Positions 31,871 to 41,882 are shown, counted from the stretch's first letter. The stretch: DNA of 64,000 bases from Desmodus rotundus (GCF_022682495.2 NC_071398.1:29019426-29083425), one strand, 5' to 3'. The notes: generated from the letters alone by a model not told the origin. Numbers and translations are program-made.

Positions 31871-33034
31871 CTGACCCCCGACACAGGCTAGCTTGCTCTC
31901 TGCTCAGGGGCTCCCAGCCTCATTCCAGCTCACTGCTTGCTCCTTAAGTCTGCCGTTCCCCCTGAGGCTTTGGGGAGGCATACAGGTCTCATCCTCTAGG
32001 CCAACTCAATCCACCAGAGTGGCTTCCCGAGAAACTGTCATGAAGCTTTGCCTGGGCTCAGTGGGAGGAGTGTGGTGATCATCTAGTGATGTCTGCATGG
32101 GAATAGGTGTAGAGACCTTTGGAGCTCCTGGCGTCCAGTCCGAAATCTAGATTCAGGTAAAAGGTTTCCTTCCATACCAGAAGACTTTATTGTTGGAAAA
32201 CTCTGATAATCTTAGTTGGCTGTGGGCAGGGGGCTTATCTATACCTGTCTCCCAGGCTGCACTGGGGGATAGCAGCCTCTTTTCTTTATAGTCTTAGCAA
32301 GAAAACCTCATGTTCACTGACATTTTAGATAAAGTACAATGGACTGAAATTCCAAAGGACAAAGGGGAACGCCAACAATTCAGTGTTCATCATGAGGAAA
32401 ATCCCCTACACCTTGGTTCTATTATGTCAGCGGCCAACTTCTTTCCTTCTGCCAACTTTGAAGTCCAGGTTACTTCTGTTTTTAATTCCTTCTTTCGTTT
32501 AAAATAAAACTCATTTTTTGTTTGATTAGAAAAGGAATATATCTTCATGATAGAAAAATTGGTAAAATGCTAAACAAAAAGGCATGAGGAATTAAATTAA
32601 AATAATCTGAAATCCCGCCTCCCAGAAATAATTCACCTTTAATACCCATTATGGCCTTTCTGACCTCTCCCCCAATGCAGTGCCCTCCCTCCCTCCCCAG
32701 CCCCTTTCAGGCATACATTTCTCTCCTTGACCTTGGGAAAGGAAGCTGACCTATGCACAGCACATTGCCTAATTTCACTCATTAAAAAATATAATGACAA
32801 ACTCATGGCCTCATTGAGAAAATAAGAGGCCTGGGGTTGTGAGGCTGTAAGAAAGAATGAATGGTTCAGTCACTGTGGGGACCGAGCTGGTCAGGCCCCA
32901 GGGGTGAGTCCTCCTCCCCTTCACCCATTCGCACATCCAGGGGTGCAGGGGAGCTCTGCACAGGCCTCTCTACAGCAGCCCACTGAGTTCTCCAGCACAC
33001 TGTGTTGTGCTTGTATTGCTGCTGTGTTTACCTG
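31871..33034. other. Unassigned; old retroelement scrap at 32505-32665
   Basis: The segment 32505-32665 (TAGAAAAATTGGTAAAATGC, AATCTGAAATCCCGCCTCCC, AGAAATAATTCACC) resembles the 3' region of an old LINE that I cannot name. A weaker relative is near 58795. Otherwise unique, with no gene seen. Confidence 0.4.
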
Positions 33035-33112
33035 CCCTTCGTAGAGGAGGAAATGGAGCCTGAGAGAGGGGAACTGCCTTGCTCGGGGCCACACAGCTAC
33101 TAGAAGTGACAT
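33035..33112 (-). mobile_element. MIR SINE (reverse), fragment
   Basis: TAGAGGAGGAAATGGAGCCT, GAGAGAGGGGAACTGCCTTG, CTCGGGGCCACACAGCTACT is the reverse MIR core. Confidence 0.82.
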
Positions 33113-33934
33113 CTCTATGGGATAAGGTGGTAGGGGTCTGCCTCTCTGCTTTCCCTTGGTTCTGCTTTGTTCTAGGTAGGTTTTGTCTTCAGGGAACTTT
33201 TCTCTGCATACTGACCTCCGGCAACTCTGGACTTAAACCCACCAGTTTAGCAGCATCAGTGTAAAGACTATGCTTTGTTCTCAGTTGCCCCAGCAACACC
33301 CTGGGGTTGAGTCTTATTGGCCTGGTCATGTGACACCTCTGAACTAAGTAATGACAGTGACTTGGGTTGTCTGGGCCTGGGTCATCCACACCTGTATCTT
33401 GTGGAGTGAGAGTGAGGAAAGAATAGTTCTCAAAAGTAAACTGAGAAGCAGATCCCCGGAACAGGAGTAGTGGAGGTTGGGCCTGAAATGGCACCATTTG
33501 ACCTTCTGAAGAACAGCATTTTTCCCTGCATCCTGGCCTTCTGCTGCTCTAATGGGGTGATCATTATTAGCGTATTAACAGGGATTGGATTTATCTGATT
33601 AAGTCATTAATATCCATTGTTGGTTAGCACGGGCAGGGACTTAGGGTCCTGGAGCAGGGGACAAGTAAGCTATGAGGGAGAAAGAATTCAGAGCTCAGGA
33701 AGTCTGTGTGGGAGGCTCTGGCATTCAGAGGATAGCGTGAGAGGTCCTGGTGTGGGTGCTGGACGTTTCTAAACACAGAGAGAAGTTTGTGGACAAGCTG
33801 CATGATTTCACAATTTTGTTCCTGGGTCAAGCCTGTCACAGCAGAACGTTTGAGCAAACTCTCAGCCACCTCAAGCTCTGGCTTCCATGTGCAAGGACAG
33901 TTTTTCCAGGTGGAGCCAATTCTGCTGACCAACA
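33113..33934. other. Mostly unassigned; possible old LTR-like repeat at 33290-33480
   Basis: GGTCATGTGACACCTCTGAA, AGTGACTTGGGTTGTCTGGG, CCTGTATCTTGTGGAGTGAG has the feel of an ancient interspersed repeat related to LTR families, but I cannot name it. No gene is seen. Confidence 0.35.
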
Positions 33935-34115
33935 GATGTCTTTGTTTACACTCCTTGGCTTATTCCCACTCATCCTCCAAGGTTTAATTTTCATGTCAGT
34001 CTCTCCTTGTAGACTGAAATTTCCAAGAGTATGAGGAACATGTATAGTTTGTTCATTATTGTAGCTCCAGGGCCTGGCACACAGCTGGTGCTCAATAAGT
34101 GCTGTTCGTTTGGAT
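33935..34115 (+). mobile_element. L2 LINE 3' end
   Basis: ACTCCTTGGCTTATTCCCAC, CTTGTAGACTGAAATTTCCA, then TATTGTAGCTCCAGGGCCTG, GCACACAGCTGGTGCTCAAT, AAGTGCTGTTCGTTTGGATG, the L2 3' terminus. The tail runs straight into the TGGA-type satellite that follows. Confidence 0.82.
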
Positions 34116-34330
34116 GAATCATGGATAGTTGGTTGAGTAGATGTTTGGTGAATGGCTTAGTGAATAGAACAATGGATGGAAGGATGAATGGATGTGTGGA
34201 TAGGTGAATGGCTGAGGGGATAGGTTTGGGTAGGATGTTTGAGTGTACTGATGGCTGGATGGTTGGGTAAATGGCTGGGTAGATGGCTGGCTGATGGAAA
34301 GGATGGTTGAGTTGGATGGATGGAAGGTTA
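34111..34330. repeat. Degenerate (TGGA)n/(GATGGTTG)n tandem repeat
   Basis: About 220 bp of imperfect tetranucleotide-type units (TGGATGGAAGGATGAATGGA, GGCTGGATGGTTGGGTAAAT, GGGTAGATGGCTGGCTGATG). It begins exactly at the end of an L2 element, whose own tail is a TGAATG-type repeat, so it probably expanded from that tail. Confidence 0.93.
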
Positions 34331-34334
34331 ACTG

Positions 34335-34595
34335 GAGGCAGAATCATACGAATGTTAAGAGCCAGGTCTTTGAAGCCAGACTGCCTGGGTTCAAATCCCA
34401 CCTCTATCATTTACTAGTTTACTGATCTTGCGTAAATTTTTAGCCTCTTCGGGACTCCATTTTCTGAAGAATAAAATGTGGATACTACTAGTACTTACCT
34501 CCAAGGTTGTAGAGAAAATTTTCAGAGTGAGGTGTGCATACAAAAGCACTTTGCACAGTACCTGACACACTCCAGGGACTCAGTAACTGTGACCT
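34335..34595 (+). mobile_element. MIR SINE, near full length
   Basis: AATGTTAAGAGCCAGGTCTT, TGAAGCCAGACTGCCTGGGT, TCAAATCCCACCTCTATCAT, TTACTAGTTTACTGATCTTG, then CCATTTTCTGAAGAATAAAA, GTACTTACCTCCAAGGTTGT, GCACTTTGCACAGTACCTGA, CTCCAGGGACTCAGTAACTG. Both the tRNA-derived head and the 3' end are present. Best MIR in the window. Confidence 0.97.
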
Positions 34596-34779
34596 ACCCT
34601 GTCCTTTTTCATTTCTTTTATAGCAAATGTTTATTGGTAACCAGAGGCAATAACACTAGAAGAATAAGACATCTCTGCCCACCAAGAGCTAATGTTTTTC
34701 TAAACTGCATTTTCCCCTTTTACTCTTTATAGCACTTATAATTTACATGCATTTCTTATTCTTATTTTTATATTTTGAA
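34596..34779. other. Unassigned
   Basis: AT-rich sequence between the MIR and the next L2. No feature recognised. Confidence 0.35.
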
Positions 34780-35330
34780 AGAGCTCCTCCCTCACTGACT
34801 GTACGGTTTAGCAAGGAGAGAAACTTTACTGTCTCATCCACAGCTGGATGTCAAAGAAAGAATAAGTGACTATTCTCCATCCAGTTGCTCAGGCCGAAAG
34901 CCCCAGAGTCTGTCTTTTTCCTCTTTCTCCTCATACCACATTCAGTCCATCGTGGATCCTCCTCTGTGCTCTGCCTTCAAAATACATCCAGATTCAACCT
35001 CCTCTCTCACTTCCCCTGTTGACTCTCATAGTCTGAGACCCCTTCATCCCTCACCCAAATATGTACTTACTGGTCTGTGCGCTTCTCTCCTTGTTCCCTG
35101 TGGCTTCTTCCCAATATGGGCCAGAGTGCTCAGATTAAAGATCAGAGCACACTGATCCTCTGCTCGAAATGCTCTGAGTGTTTCCTGACTCACCAGAGGT
35201 AAAGCCAACAAGCTTACGATGACTTTCATGTGCCCGTGTGACCAGCTCCCACTCACCCTGCCCGTGACACCCAGACCCATTCTCTAAATACCCCACCATG
35301 CCCTCTGTGCTTGAGCCACATGGCCTCACC
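34780..35330 (+). mobile_element. L2 LINE, ORF2 3' region, sense
   Basis: CTCTCTCACTTCCCCTGTTG, GATCAGAGCACACTGATCCT, CTGCTCGAAATGCTCTGAGT, AGAGGTAAAGCCAACAAGCT, TACGATGACTTTCATGTG, ACCATGCCCTCTGTGCTTGA resembles the usual L2 run (CTCCTCTGCTC, CCTCCAATGG, AAAGCCAAAGTCC). Old and full of stops. Confidence 0.6.
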
Positions 35331-35640
35331 AATCCTCCAGTGTGCCAGGTGGGCTGGGGTTAGGGTCTGGGCCCTGGCCGGGGTTGTGCCAGAGGGGCTG
35401 GGAGTGACAAGAACTGGATACAGAGCCCCTATCCCTATGGAAAACTCGGGGAAATGGGCAGGTGCTTTACAATCACAGGTTCAAACTTATCTCTTTTTCT
35501 TATTACAGTGTGGCCGTGGGCATGTCTTCACCTCCATAAGGCAGGGCTTCTTCATCAGTATTGTGGGGGTATTGATGGAATCTACATCCCAGGCTTTTTG
35601 TGACTATTGTGATGCTGTGGATAAAATGCTCTCTAAGAGA
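35331..35640. other. Unassigned
   Basis: No repeat or exon is recognised. A 157-codon frame starting at 35311 runs into the MIR that follows, which argues against it being a real gene. Confidence 0.4.
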
Positions 35641-35654
35641 TCATGGTGGACTGG

Positions 35655-35880
35655 TTACTGGGGACATGCCCCATCCCAAAGGCCAGCCAACCTGGGTTCA
35701 ACCCCTGGCCCTGCCACTTCTCAGCCAGTGACCCTGGAAGTTAAGTTACTCAACATCCCCATGCTTCAGTTTTCCCATCTGTAGAAGAGAATTGAGAAGG
35801 CAGTTGTAAAAATTGAGCATGTTAATGTATACTAAGAAAAGTGCCTGGGTCATTCATTGTGAGCACACAGAAGATATTAT
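35655..35880 (+). mobile_element. MIR SINE, near full length
   Basis: CCAACCTGGGTTCAACCCCT, GGCCCTGCCACTTCTCAGCC, AGTGACCCTGGAAGTTAAGT, TTCAGTTTTCCCATCTGTAG, GGCAGTTGTAAAAATTGAGC, AAGTGCCTGGGTCATTCATT. Confidence 0.93.
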
Positions 35881-36414
35881 ATTTATTGTGAAAAGTGGAA
35901 ACTAATAAGAAAAAAAGAAGAAACCAAGTGTGGGTGTCAAGGTTGGGGGAAAATAAGGGAGATGAGTCCGAGGGTCAGGAGGGACGTGGGGAAGAGCAGA
36001 AGTCCAAGACAAGGGTACCTGGGGCAGGTGAATGTGGGTGAAGCTGAAGGGCCCTTGGCCTGGACTGGGGGGAGGGGCTCCAGCTGGTTGAAAGGAACAG
36101 GTTTGGGGCCAGTAGTCCTATGAGACAGTGGTGAGCCCCCATCTCATGTCATTTCAGGTATACCTACCTGGGAGGTGTACGGGCTTTGAAATGCCCCCAG
36201 CTTTGCCTGATTTGGGGAAGGCTCCTTTGGTTACCTCTGTCTGAGAGAGTTTAAGTCAACTTTCATCTCATTTCAGAAGGACTTGCTGAGTGAGCTATGA
36301 AATGTGAGGCATGGCGTTGGCCATGGGGGGTGAGAAGTTCCCGCAGGGAGCACCGCACGGGGTGGGGCGGAAAACAGGGCAGCTAGCCAGGAAGCCAGGT
36401 AGCTCTGCACAGAT
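35881..36414. other. Unassigned unique sequence
   Basis: No repeat or exon is recognised. Purine-rich at 35900-36000. Confidence 0.4.
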
Positions 36415-36984
36415 ATATATACATATTTTTCTTTGTAGGCCAACTTTATTGAGGAATAATTTACTTATAGTACAATGTGCCCATTTTATCTGTGTGAATT
36501 GATGAATTTTGACAAATGTATATTGGCCCAGAAGACATAGAGCATTTCCAATCTCCTAGAAAGATCTCCCACCTCTCTGCAGTCCACCCATCTCCCCACC
36601 CGGGCCTCAGGCAACCAAAATCTGCTTTCTGTCACTAGAAGGTGGTTTTGCCTGTTTTAGAATTTCATATAGTGGAATCATATGAATGTGCTCTTTTGCT
36701 TCCGGTTCCTTTCACTCAGTGTGATATCTTGGAGATTTACCCGTGTGTTGTACGTCTCAGTCTTTATTCAGTTTGACTGCTGAATAATACTCCACTGTGT
36801 GCACAGACCCCTGTTGGATCATCCTTTCACCTGCAGGTGGACACGGTTGTCTCCAGTTTGGGGCTCTTAGGAATAAGGCTGTTGTGAACATTTTGTGACA
36901 ACTCATTTGTGGAAATGGTTTTATTTCTTTTGGATAACTATCCCTGGGAGTGGAATTCACCTGGCATTATTTTAAATTCAGTTT
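36415..36984 (-). mobile_element. L1 LINE (L1M) 3' end, reverse
   Basis: CAACTTTATTGAGGAATAAT, GTACAATGTGCCCATTTTAT, GAATTGATGAATTTTGACAA, then ATAGTGGAATCATATGAATG, CCTTTCACTCAGTGTGATAT, GCTGAATAATACTCCACTGT, GGAATAAGGCTGTTGTGAAC, CTATCCCTGGGAGTGGAATT. 5'-truncated fossil. Confidence 0.93.
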
Positions 36985-37310
36985 TACCAGTGTGGTGGAG
37001 ACTGGCTAGCTGTCTAACTTCTTTTTATTCTTGGACTCCCAGATGGACCACATTTCCCAGCAGCCCTTGCAGTCAGGGAGGCCATGGGACAGGTTGTCTT
37101 AATGGAATATGAGCAGAAGTGATAGATACCACTTCTAGGCCTAGCCTCTCTGTCATCCTCCATGCTCTTTGACCTCCTGCTAGCCTGGCTGAGATGCACA
37201 TGTTAACCTTGGAAGCCAATGGTGGAAGGGGCAGAGCCACAAAATAGGAAAATGACAGTTTGGACAAGGACCACTGGACCAGTCAGCATCACCCATTATG
37301 GACTCTCCAA
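36985..37310 (+). mobile_element. Ancient LTR-like repeat, 'family A' copy 3
   Basis: GTGGTGGAGACTGGCTAGCT, CAGATGGACCACATTTCCCA, GCAGCCCTTGCAGTCAGGGA, GGAATATGAGCAGAAGTGAT, ACCACTTCTAGGCCTAGCC, GGGGCAGAGCCACAAAATAG. This is the longest of the four copies and the best one for building a consensus. No coding capacity. Confidence 0.65.
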
Positions 37311-37494
37311 GAATAAGAGGTGACCCTCTCCAGTGCTGGGCCAGGGTCCATTCTGGGGTTTCCAGTTACAGCCTTGGCATGACTCTGCTTTCCTGGATGC
37401 CCACTGCTGGAAGACACTTTCCTAAGACCAAAGGCAGGTGGGACAAACCTGAGGGCACAGAACCCCTAGGGAGGCCATAGGACTTTATGGAAAT

Positions 37495-37615
37495 AGCATC
37501 CATTTGGAGTCAGGTGGTGCTTGACCAGGAGTCCTTGAGCTTTTTGAGCCTCAGTTTCCTCATCTGCAAGATAGGATTGATGAGGACCCCCAGAATGAAT
37601 GAAACTGTAACGAGC
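37495..37615 (+). mobile_element. MIR SINE
   Basis: GCATCCATTTGGAGTCAGGT, TGAGCTTTTTGAGCCTCAGT, TTCCTCATCTGCAAGATAGG, ATTGATGAGGACCCCC is a compact MIR. Confidence 0.8.
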
Positions 37616-37840
37616 TGCAGCAAGTCCCTGGGGCCAGTTAGTTTCCTTCTGTCCTCACTGCTGCTTGTCTCCTTACCTGGGGGAGGAGATGACCCATGAG
37701 GCCACCCCAAAGTCCACTGTTTCCTAATTTCCCTGAGAGAGAAATTAGGGGGAATGGAGGGTGGAAGGTCTTGGAACACTGAAGCCATCTCAGATGATTT
37801 CTCTGTGCGGCCATGATGGAGACCCCATGTTAATCTAGAA
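37616..37840. other. Unassigned
   Basis: No repeat or exon is recognised. Confidence 0.35.
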
Positions 37841-38019
37841 TGGAAGTTCTCAGGGTGGGGACCCTGGATCAGCAGCTTCAGCATCACCTGGGATCCTGCT
37901 AGAAATGTAGATTCCTGGGCCCCAGCGCATACCTCCTGAATCAGAAACACTGGGGGTGGGACCCTGGCAATCTGCCTATTAACATGCCTTCCAGTGATCT
38001 GAGAGTTGGAGAACTACAG
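37841..38019. mobile_element. MER5A-type hAT MITE with perfect 8-bp target duplication
   Basis: Left TGGAAGTTCTCAGGGTGGGG, then TTCAGCATCACCTGGGATCC, GTAGATTCCTGGGCCCCAGC, TGAATCAGAAACACTGGGGG, CAATCTGCCTATTAACATGC, right TTGGAGAACTACAG. The octamer ATCTAGAA occurs on both sides (37833-37840 and 38020-38027), as expected of hAT insertion. Non-coding. Confidence 0.95.
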
Positions 38020-38027
38020 ATCTAGAA

Positions 38028-38865
38028 GGTTCTCAGGAGCAGAAGAAAACATATGCTTTTTCATTCCAGAGCTGGCCCCAGGGGAGGGAACATGCTCTTC
38101 AGAGCTCTGAGTACCACCATAAAGTCCAGTGGAGAGTCCCGTCTGCCTAATGGTTTCCAGAGAACCCTGCTGGGCTCGGGAGCCTGTGGGACAGTCCCCT
38201 CCGAGAGGAAGGGCTGATGGGAGAAGGCGGAGGCAGGTCCTGTGCCCACTCTAGCACAGGCAGTTTTCAGCTGTGCCCCTCTCACTAGGTGTTCCTGTCC
38301 CCTCTCTTCAGTGGCTGCCACACACAGCAGTCATCATCAGAGCCTGTGGGCCAGGGAGGCCTCCCTTTGCACCCACGCCCGTGCCCTCCTTCCCGCACAG
38401 ACGTGCCCCTCCTGGGCTGAGAGGGCTCCAGTGCGGCCAGGCCCGGCCCAGGCCCTCCTGCCGGCTGACTAATTAGGCCACATCTGGATCTAATTAGCCG
38501 GAGTCTCCACAAGCAGAGGCTGCCTTTATCATCCACATGGCAGAGCTGAGACAGGAGAAAAATGGCTGCGATACGCTCTGCTTCCTGGTGAGCTGTGCAA
38601 AGGAGGCAGCTAGATTGGGAGATGTGTGGGGGGGGAGGAGTGAGGGTGTGTGGAATTGGGGGAGGAATAAGAGATAGGTCAGGGTAGGAGCGGGGGTCAG
38701 TCCACTCTCCCACAGTGAGCTGGACTCGGCGGGGCAGCAAGGCCCAGGCCCTGCAGAAACCTCATTTTGCAATTTCTGTCCTTCTGGGTCCTTACATGGT
38801 GGAAGGAATTGTTGGGTTCTCATCAATGCCTGGTTGTGTTTTGTAACACACGCTGTGAAAGAACC
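38028..38865. other. Unique sequence with candidate regulatory module
   Basis: No repeat or exon is recognised. Within it lies the paired CTAATTAG module described separately. The 151-codon minus frame at 38285-38740 and others overlap on both strands and have no domain. Confidence 0.45.
38461..38545. promoter_or_regulatory. Candidate enhancer module: paired CTAATTAG sites
   Basis: Two copies of the palindrome CTAATTAG (38469-38476 and 38490-38497) are 21 bp apart, about two helical turns. Between them is the E-box CATCTG (38481-38486). The outer flanks CCGGCT and CCGG make the unit roughly symmetric. TTATC (GATA-type) follows at about 38526. TAATTA is the core site of many homeodomain proteins. 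Function is inference only. Confidence 0.35.
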
Positions 38866-38985
38866 CCAGAGTCTCTGATTCAGGGGGTCTGGGCTGGGGC
38901 CCAAGACTCTGCATTTCTAGCCAGCTGTCAGATGCCGCAGATACTGTGAGCCTGGGGACCCCACTCTGTGGACCTCTGGTCCAGA
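38866..38985. mobile_element. MER5A-type hAT MITE, partial
   Basis: CCAGAGTCTCTGATTCAGGG, GGTCTGGGCTGGGGCCCAAG, ACTCTGCATTTCTAGCCAGC, GGACCCCACTCTGTGGACCT is the right half of MER5A. The left terminus is not readable. Confidence 0.85.
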
Positions 38986-39002
38986 TTAATGTGGAGGGGG
39001 TC

Positions 39003-39158
39003 CCCATCTTGGCTGCACATTGAAATAATCTGCCAGATTTACTGTCTCCTGCGTCTGGATCCCAGCCCTGAGGTTCTGGTTAATTGGCATCTATTTGGCT
39101 GGGACATCAGGAGTTTTAAAGGTCACCGGCGATTCTAATGTGCAGCAGAGTGTGACAC
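39003..39158. mobile_element. MER20-type hAT MITE
   Basis: CCATCTTGGCTGCACATTGA, AATAATCTGCCAGATTTACT, GATCCCAGCCCTGAGGTTCT, GGTTAATTGGCATCTATTTG, TTTAAAGGTCACCGGCGATT, CTAATGTGCAGCAGAG. The inverted GGCTGCACATT/AATGTGCAGC arms are visible. Confidence 0.87.
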
Positions 39159-39164
39159 CCGTTA

Positions 39165-39265
39165 AAGAGTCATTCATTGTACAGATAGTTCTTGATATGC
39201 CAGGAACTGTGCTGCGTTATCAGCTATAGGTGCTCCAGGACTAACATCAATGCCTGCTTCACACA
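39165..39265 (-). mobile_element. L2 LINE 3' end (reverse), fragment
   Basis: GAGTCATTCATTGTACAGAT, TTGATATGCCAGGAACTGTG, CTGCGTTATCAGCTATAGG follows the reverse L2 tail. Diverged. Confidence 0.6.
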
Positions 39266-39284
39266 TCTCCCAAACTGAATGTTA

Positions 39285-39515
39285 ATAATAAGAATAATAG
39301 GTAACAGTTACTGGGCACTTACTTGGTCCTGGCACTGTTTTAAATATATTACATGGATTAACTCAGTCACTTTTCTCAGTGTTTCTATGCAGCAAAGACT
39401 ATTTTTATCCCCACTTTAGAGATGGGAATGCTGAGGTAGAAGAGAGGCAAAGTAGCTGGCCCCAGGTCACATAGCAACCGAGGTCTGGAGCCCAGGCTGT
39501 CCTGCTCCAGGCATG
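39285..39515 (-). mobile_element. MIR SINE (reverse), near full length
   Basis: GTAACAGTTACTGGGCACTT, ACTTGGTCCTGGCACTGTTT, ATTACATGGATTAACTCAGT, TTTTATCCCCACTTTAGAGA, GGCAAAGTAGCTGGCCCCAG, GTCACATAGCAACCGAGGTC, GAGCCCAGGCTGTCCTGCTC. Confidence 0.96.
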
Positions 39516-41394
39516 GAGTGAGGAGTACCAATTGGTCCTTAGAGTTGAGGCAGGATGGTCAGCTCCAGTGCCCAGCACACGGTGGGGCCTCAGAACTGAT
39601 CATGGGGCTGCCCCCCCTCCTTGGGGCTGAGGCCTGGGCGGTCAGTTTAAGGAGGTCACAGTGGGTTTGAAGAGACCATGTTATTTTCACCATGAAAGCA
39701 TTCCTTTATCACCGCCATTCCTCTAGTGAGGTTGCCGGTCCGACCAGCAAAATCCATCTGTAAGTCAGAGTTCAGCAGAAGTACAGCCACACCCTAAGGG
39801 CCAGGACCTTCTCCAGAATTGAGCCAGGTATCTAAAAGCAAATTTAAAAAGCTTTGGAGCTATCATAAAGGGTTAAAAACCCAACTTCTGTCCTTTGCTG
39901 CTGACTACATCCCCCCCTCTGGCAGTCCACTCACCTTTCGGCAAATGCATCTGGCTGCTACATAGGGTGCAGCCTGGGGTGAGGACCTGCGGGTGAGTGG
40001 AAGGGCTTTGGTAGACCAGACTCTGTGCCGTGTCTTTGGTTACTCAGAAATTCCCACTCAAGGATGACAACGGCAGGAGAAAGAAAAATCATATAAAAAG
40101 TAATCAATATGAGCATCAAAGGAACAGCAGGTGGGACGATTTAGTACAGAGGCAAATACCCTGAAATGCCCAGGAATGTGGCTAATCTCCTCACCCTCTG
40201 CCGCCGTGGCACAGGGCTCCTAACATTAGCACTACAGGGTTTGAGTTTCTTTCTGGCGTTCTCTTTGGGAATGTCAGTGTCTTGTGGGCAGGGACCTCGT
40301 CTGCTCTGATTCCTGATGAAGCCCCAGAGCCCATGGCAGCTCTGGTGAGACAGGCACTCATGATGAAATGACAAAGGAGCCTCTGAGAGCCTGTGGCCTC
40401 GAAAGGCAGCCCACTGATCCACACTCACAGCAGCAGCCTGAGGCCTTCGGAGAAATTCAAAATATGTCTCAAACCCTCTGAGAAATGTGCAAGTCATTTC
40501 GGAGAAATAAATTTTTCCATAAAAATGGTTGAAATAAAAAAAAGTTTTGTTGATGAAAGCTGCACAAATAATATGAGGACTTGATTAAGTGGCTCACTTA
40601 GCTACAGTGTGGTCACGACAGTTTTGTTGCCTAGGAAACTGACCACCAGGCCTGGTGGCCCAGGTTACACTGTTCATAAGTTAGATGCTTAATCTGGCAT
40701 ATGTTTTTGATAGCAAAAAATGGAACACTCTCATTTGCAAAGTCGGAAATTGCCAATAATGCTCAGCTCCTCTCTCGTGCTCTCTCTCCCCCCTTCCCAA
40801 GGTGGCTCTGTAGTTCTCTGAACGGAAGGTGCATCTGGCTTGATTTATGGCAGCAGCACCACGATCACACTGGGAGCGTCTCATCCATGACAACCAGTTA
40901 CCAGCCGCGACCTTTCCTAATGTTGAAAGCAAAGAGTTAAGGTAGCACTCACTGCTTATTACTGACTGAAGGTCATGAACCAGATTTTCAGGAGGGGAAA
41001 GAAAGAGTAAGAACATTACCCATCCAGTAGCATCAAATTGGAAATTTCCTCTATGTATTTAAAAACATATTCTGAGGTCGTGACCCTCTTGGGAGTTCCT
41101 ATTTTTCTTTGCCAGCCCATATGTGTTCATTACAGCCTGAATCTGAAATGGAGACTGGAGGTCCTAGGGCCACTTTCTCAGTGCTCAAACCAACGCCTTC
41201 CTTTTCCTCCCCACCCCGCCTCCTCTCCCTGCTCCTCCCCATGTCCCCTCCTCCTCTCCCTCTCCCCTCCTTTGATTTAGATAGCTGCTGGCCAGGCTCT
41301 TTGGAAGAGTGTCTTGGTGACTAAATGGCGATGATAAAGCAGTATTAAATGACCCTGGGATGCGTGACTCACCTAAGCCGCAGCACTACTCCAG
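39516..41394. other. Long repeat-poor stretch, no gene recognised
   Basis: No interspersed repeat that I can name over nearly 1.9 kb. At 40446-40508 the undecamer TTCGGAGAAAT occurs twice (40446-40456 and 40498-40508), with a variant (CTCTGAGAAAT, 40476-40486) between. A pyrimidine-rich run lies at 41195-41275. Open frames up to 118 codons have no domain. The lack of repeats makes it a candidate for constrained non-coding DNA. Confidence 0.45.
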
Positions 41395-41490
41395 GAGCTG
41401 GTGCTTTCTTACCCTCATTGTGCAAACGAGGAAAGTGAGACTCATGAGATCAGGAAGTCATGCAGCTGTGCAGCCAGGCTGTGACCTCAG
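41395..41490 (-). mobile_element. MIR SINE (reverse), diverged
   Basis: TACCCTCATTGTGCAAACGA, GGAAAGTGAGACTCATGAGA, AGTCATGCAGCTGTGCAGCC, AGGCTGTGACCTCAGACCC resembles the reverse MIR core. Confidence 0.62.
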
Positions 41491-41789
41491 ACCCTGGGAC
41501 TGGCGCTCCTGGGACATATGGGGGAGGCAAGATGAGCACTGCCCCATGCACTGTCCTGCAGAGCCTCATGTCTGACCACCTCCCGTGACAGGTGATGAGG
41601 CTGACATCTGTCTGTGCTTCTCTCCCAGAGAAGCAGGGGACTTCAGGCAGGAAACTGGGGCCTGGACGGAGTGGAGGTGGGCAGTTTTCACCCAGGTGGG
41701 TCTTTGGGGAAGAGGGCTGAGCCTCAATTCTCTAACCCGCTGTGTCTAGGAGCTGGGAAAGTTTCCCTTCCCTTCACTCTCCCTGCCTC
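41491..41789. other. Unassigned
   Basis: No repeat or exon is recognised. Confidence 0.35.
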
Positions 41790-41882
41790 ATGGGTTCATT
41801 CAACAAGTTCCTCTGTATGGTACAGATGCTGTGCCAGGTACAGTATGGGGCAGATGCTCCCTGGGAAAGATCCTGCCTAACC
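41790..41882 (-). mobile_element. L2 LINE 3' end (reverse), fragment
   Basis: GGGTTCATTCAACAAGTTCC, TCTGTATGGTACAGATGCTG, TGCCAGGTACAGTATGGGGC, CCTGGGAAAGATCCTGCC follows the reverse L2 tail. Confidence 0.6.

Noticed and set aside
34380..34420. tRNA-like GGTTCAAATCCCACC word
   Set aside because: This is the B-box region of a MIR SINE, which is tRNA-derived and fossil.
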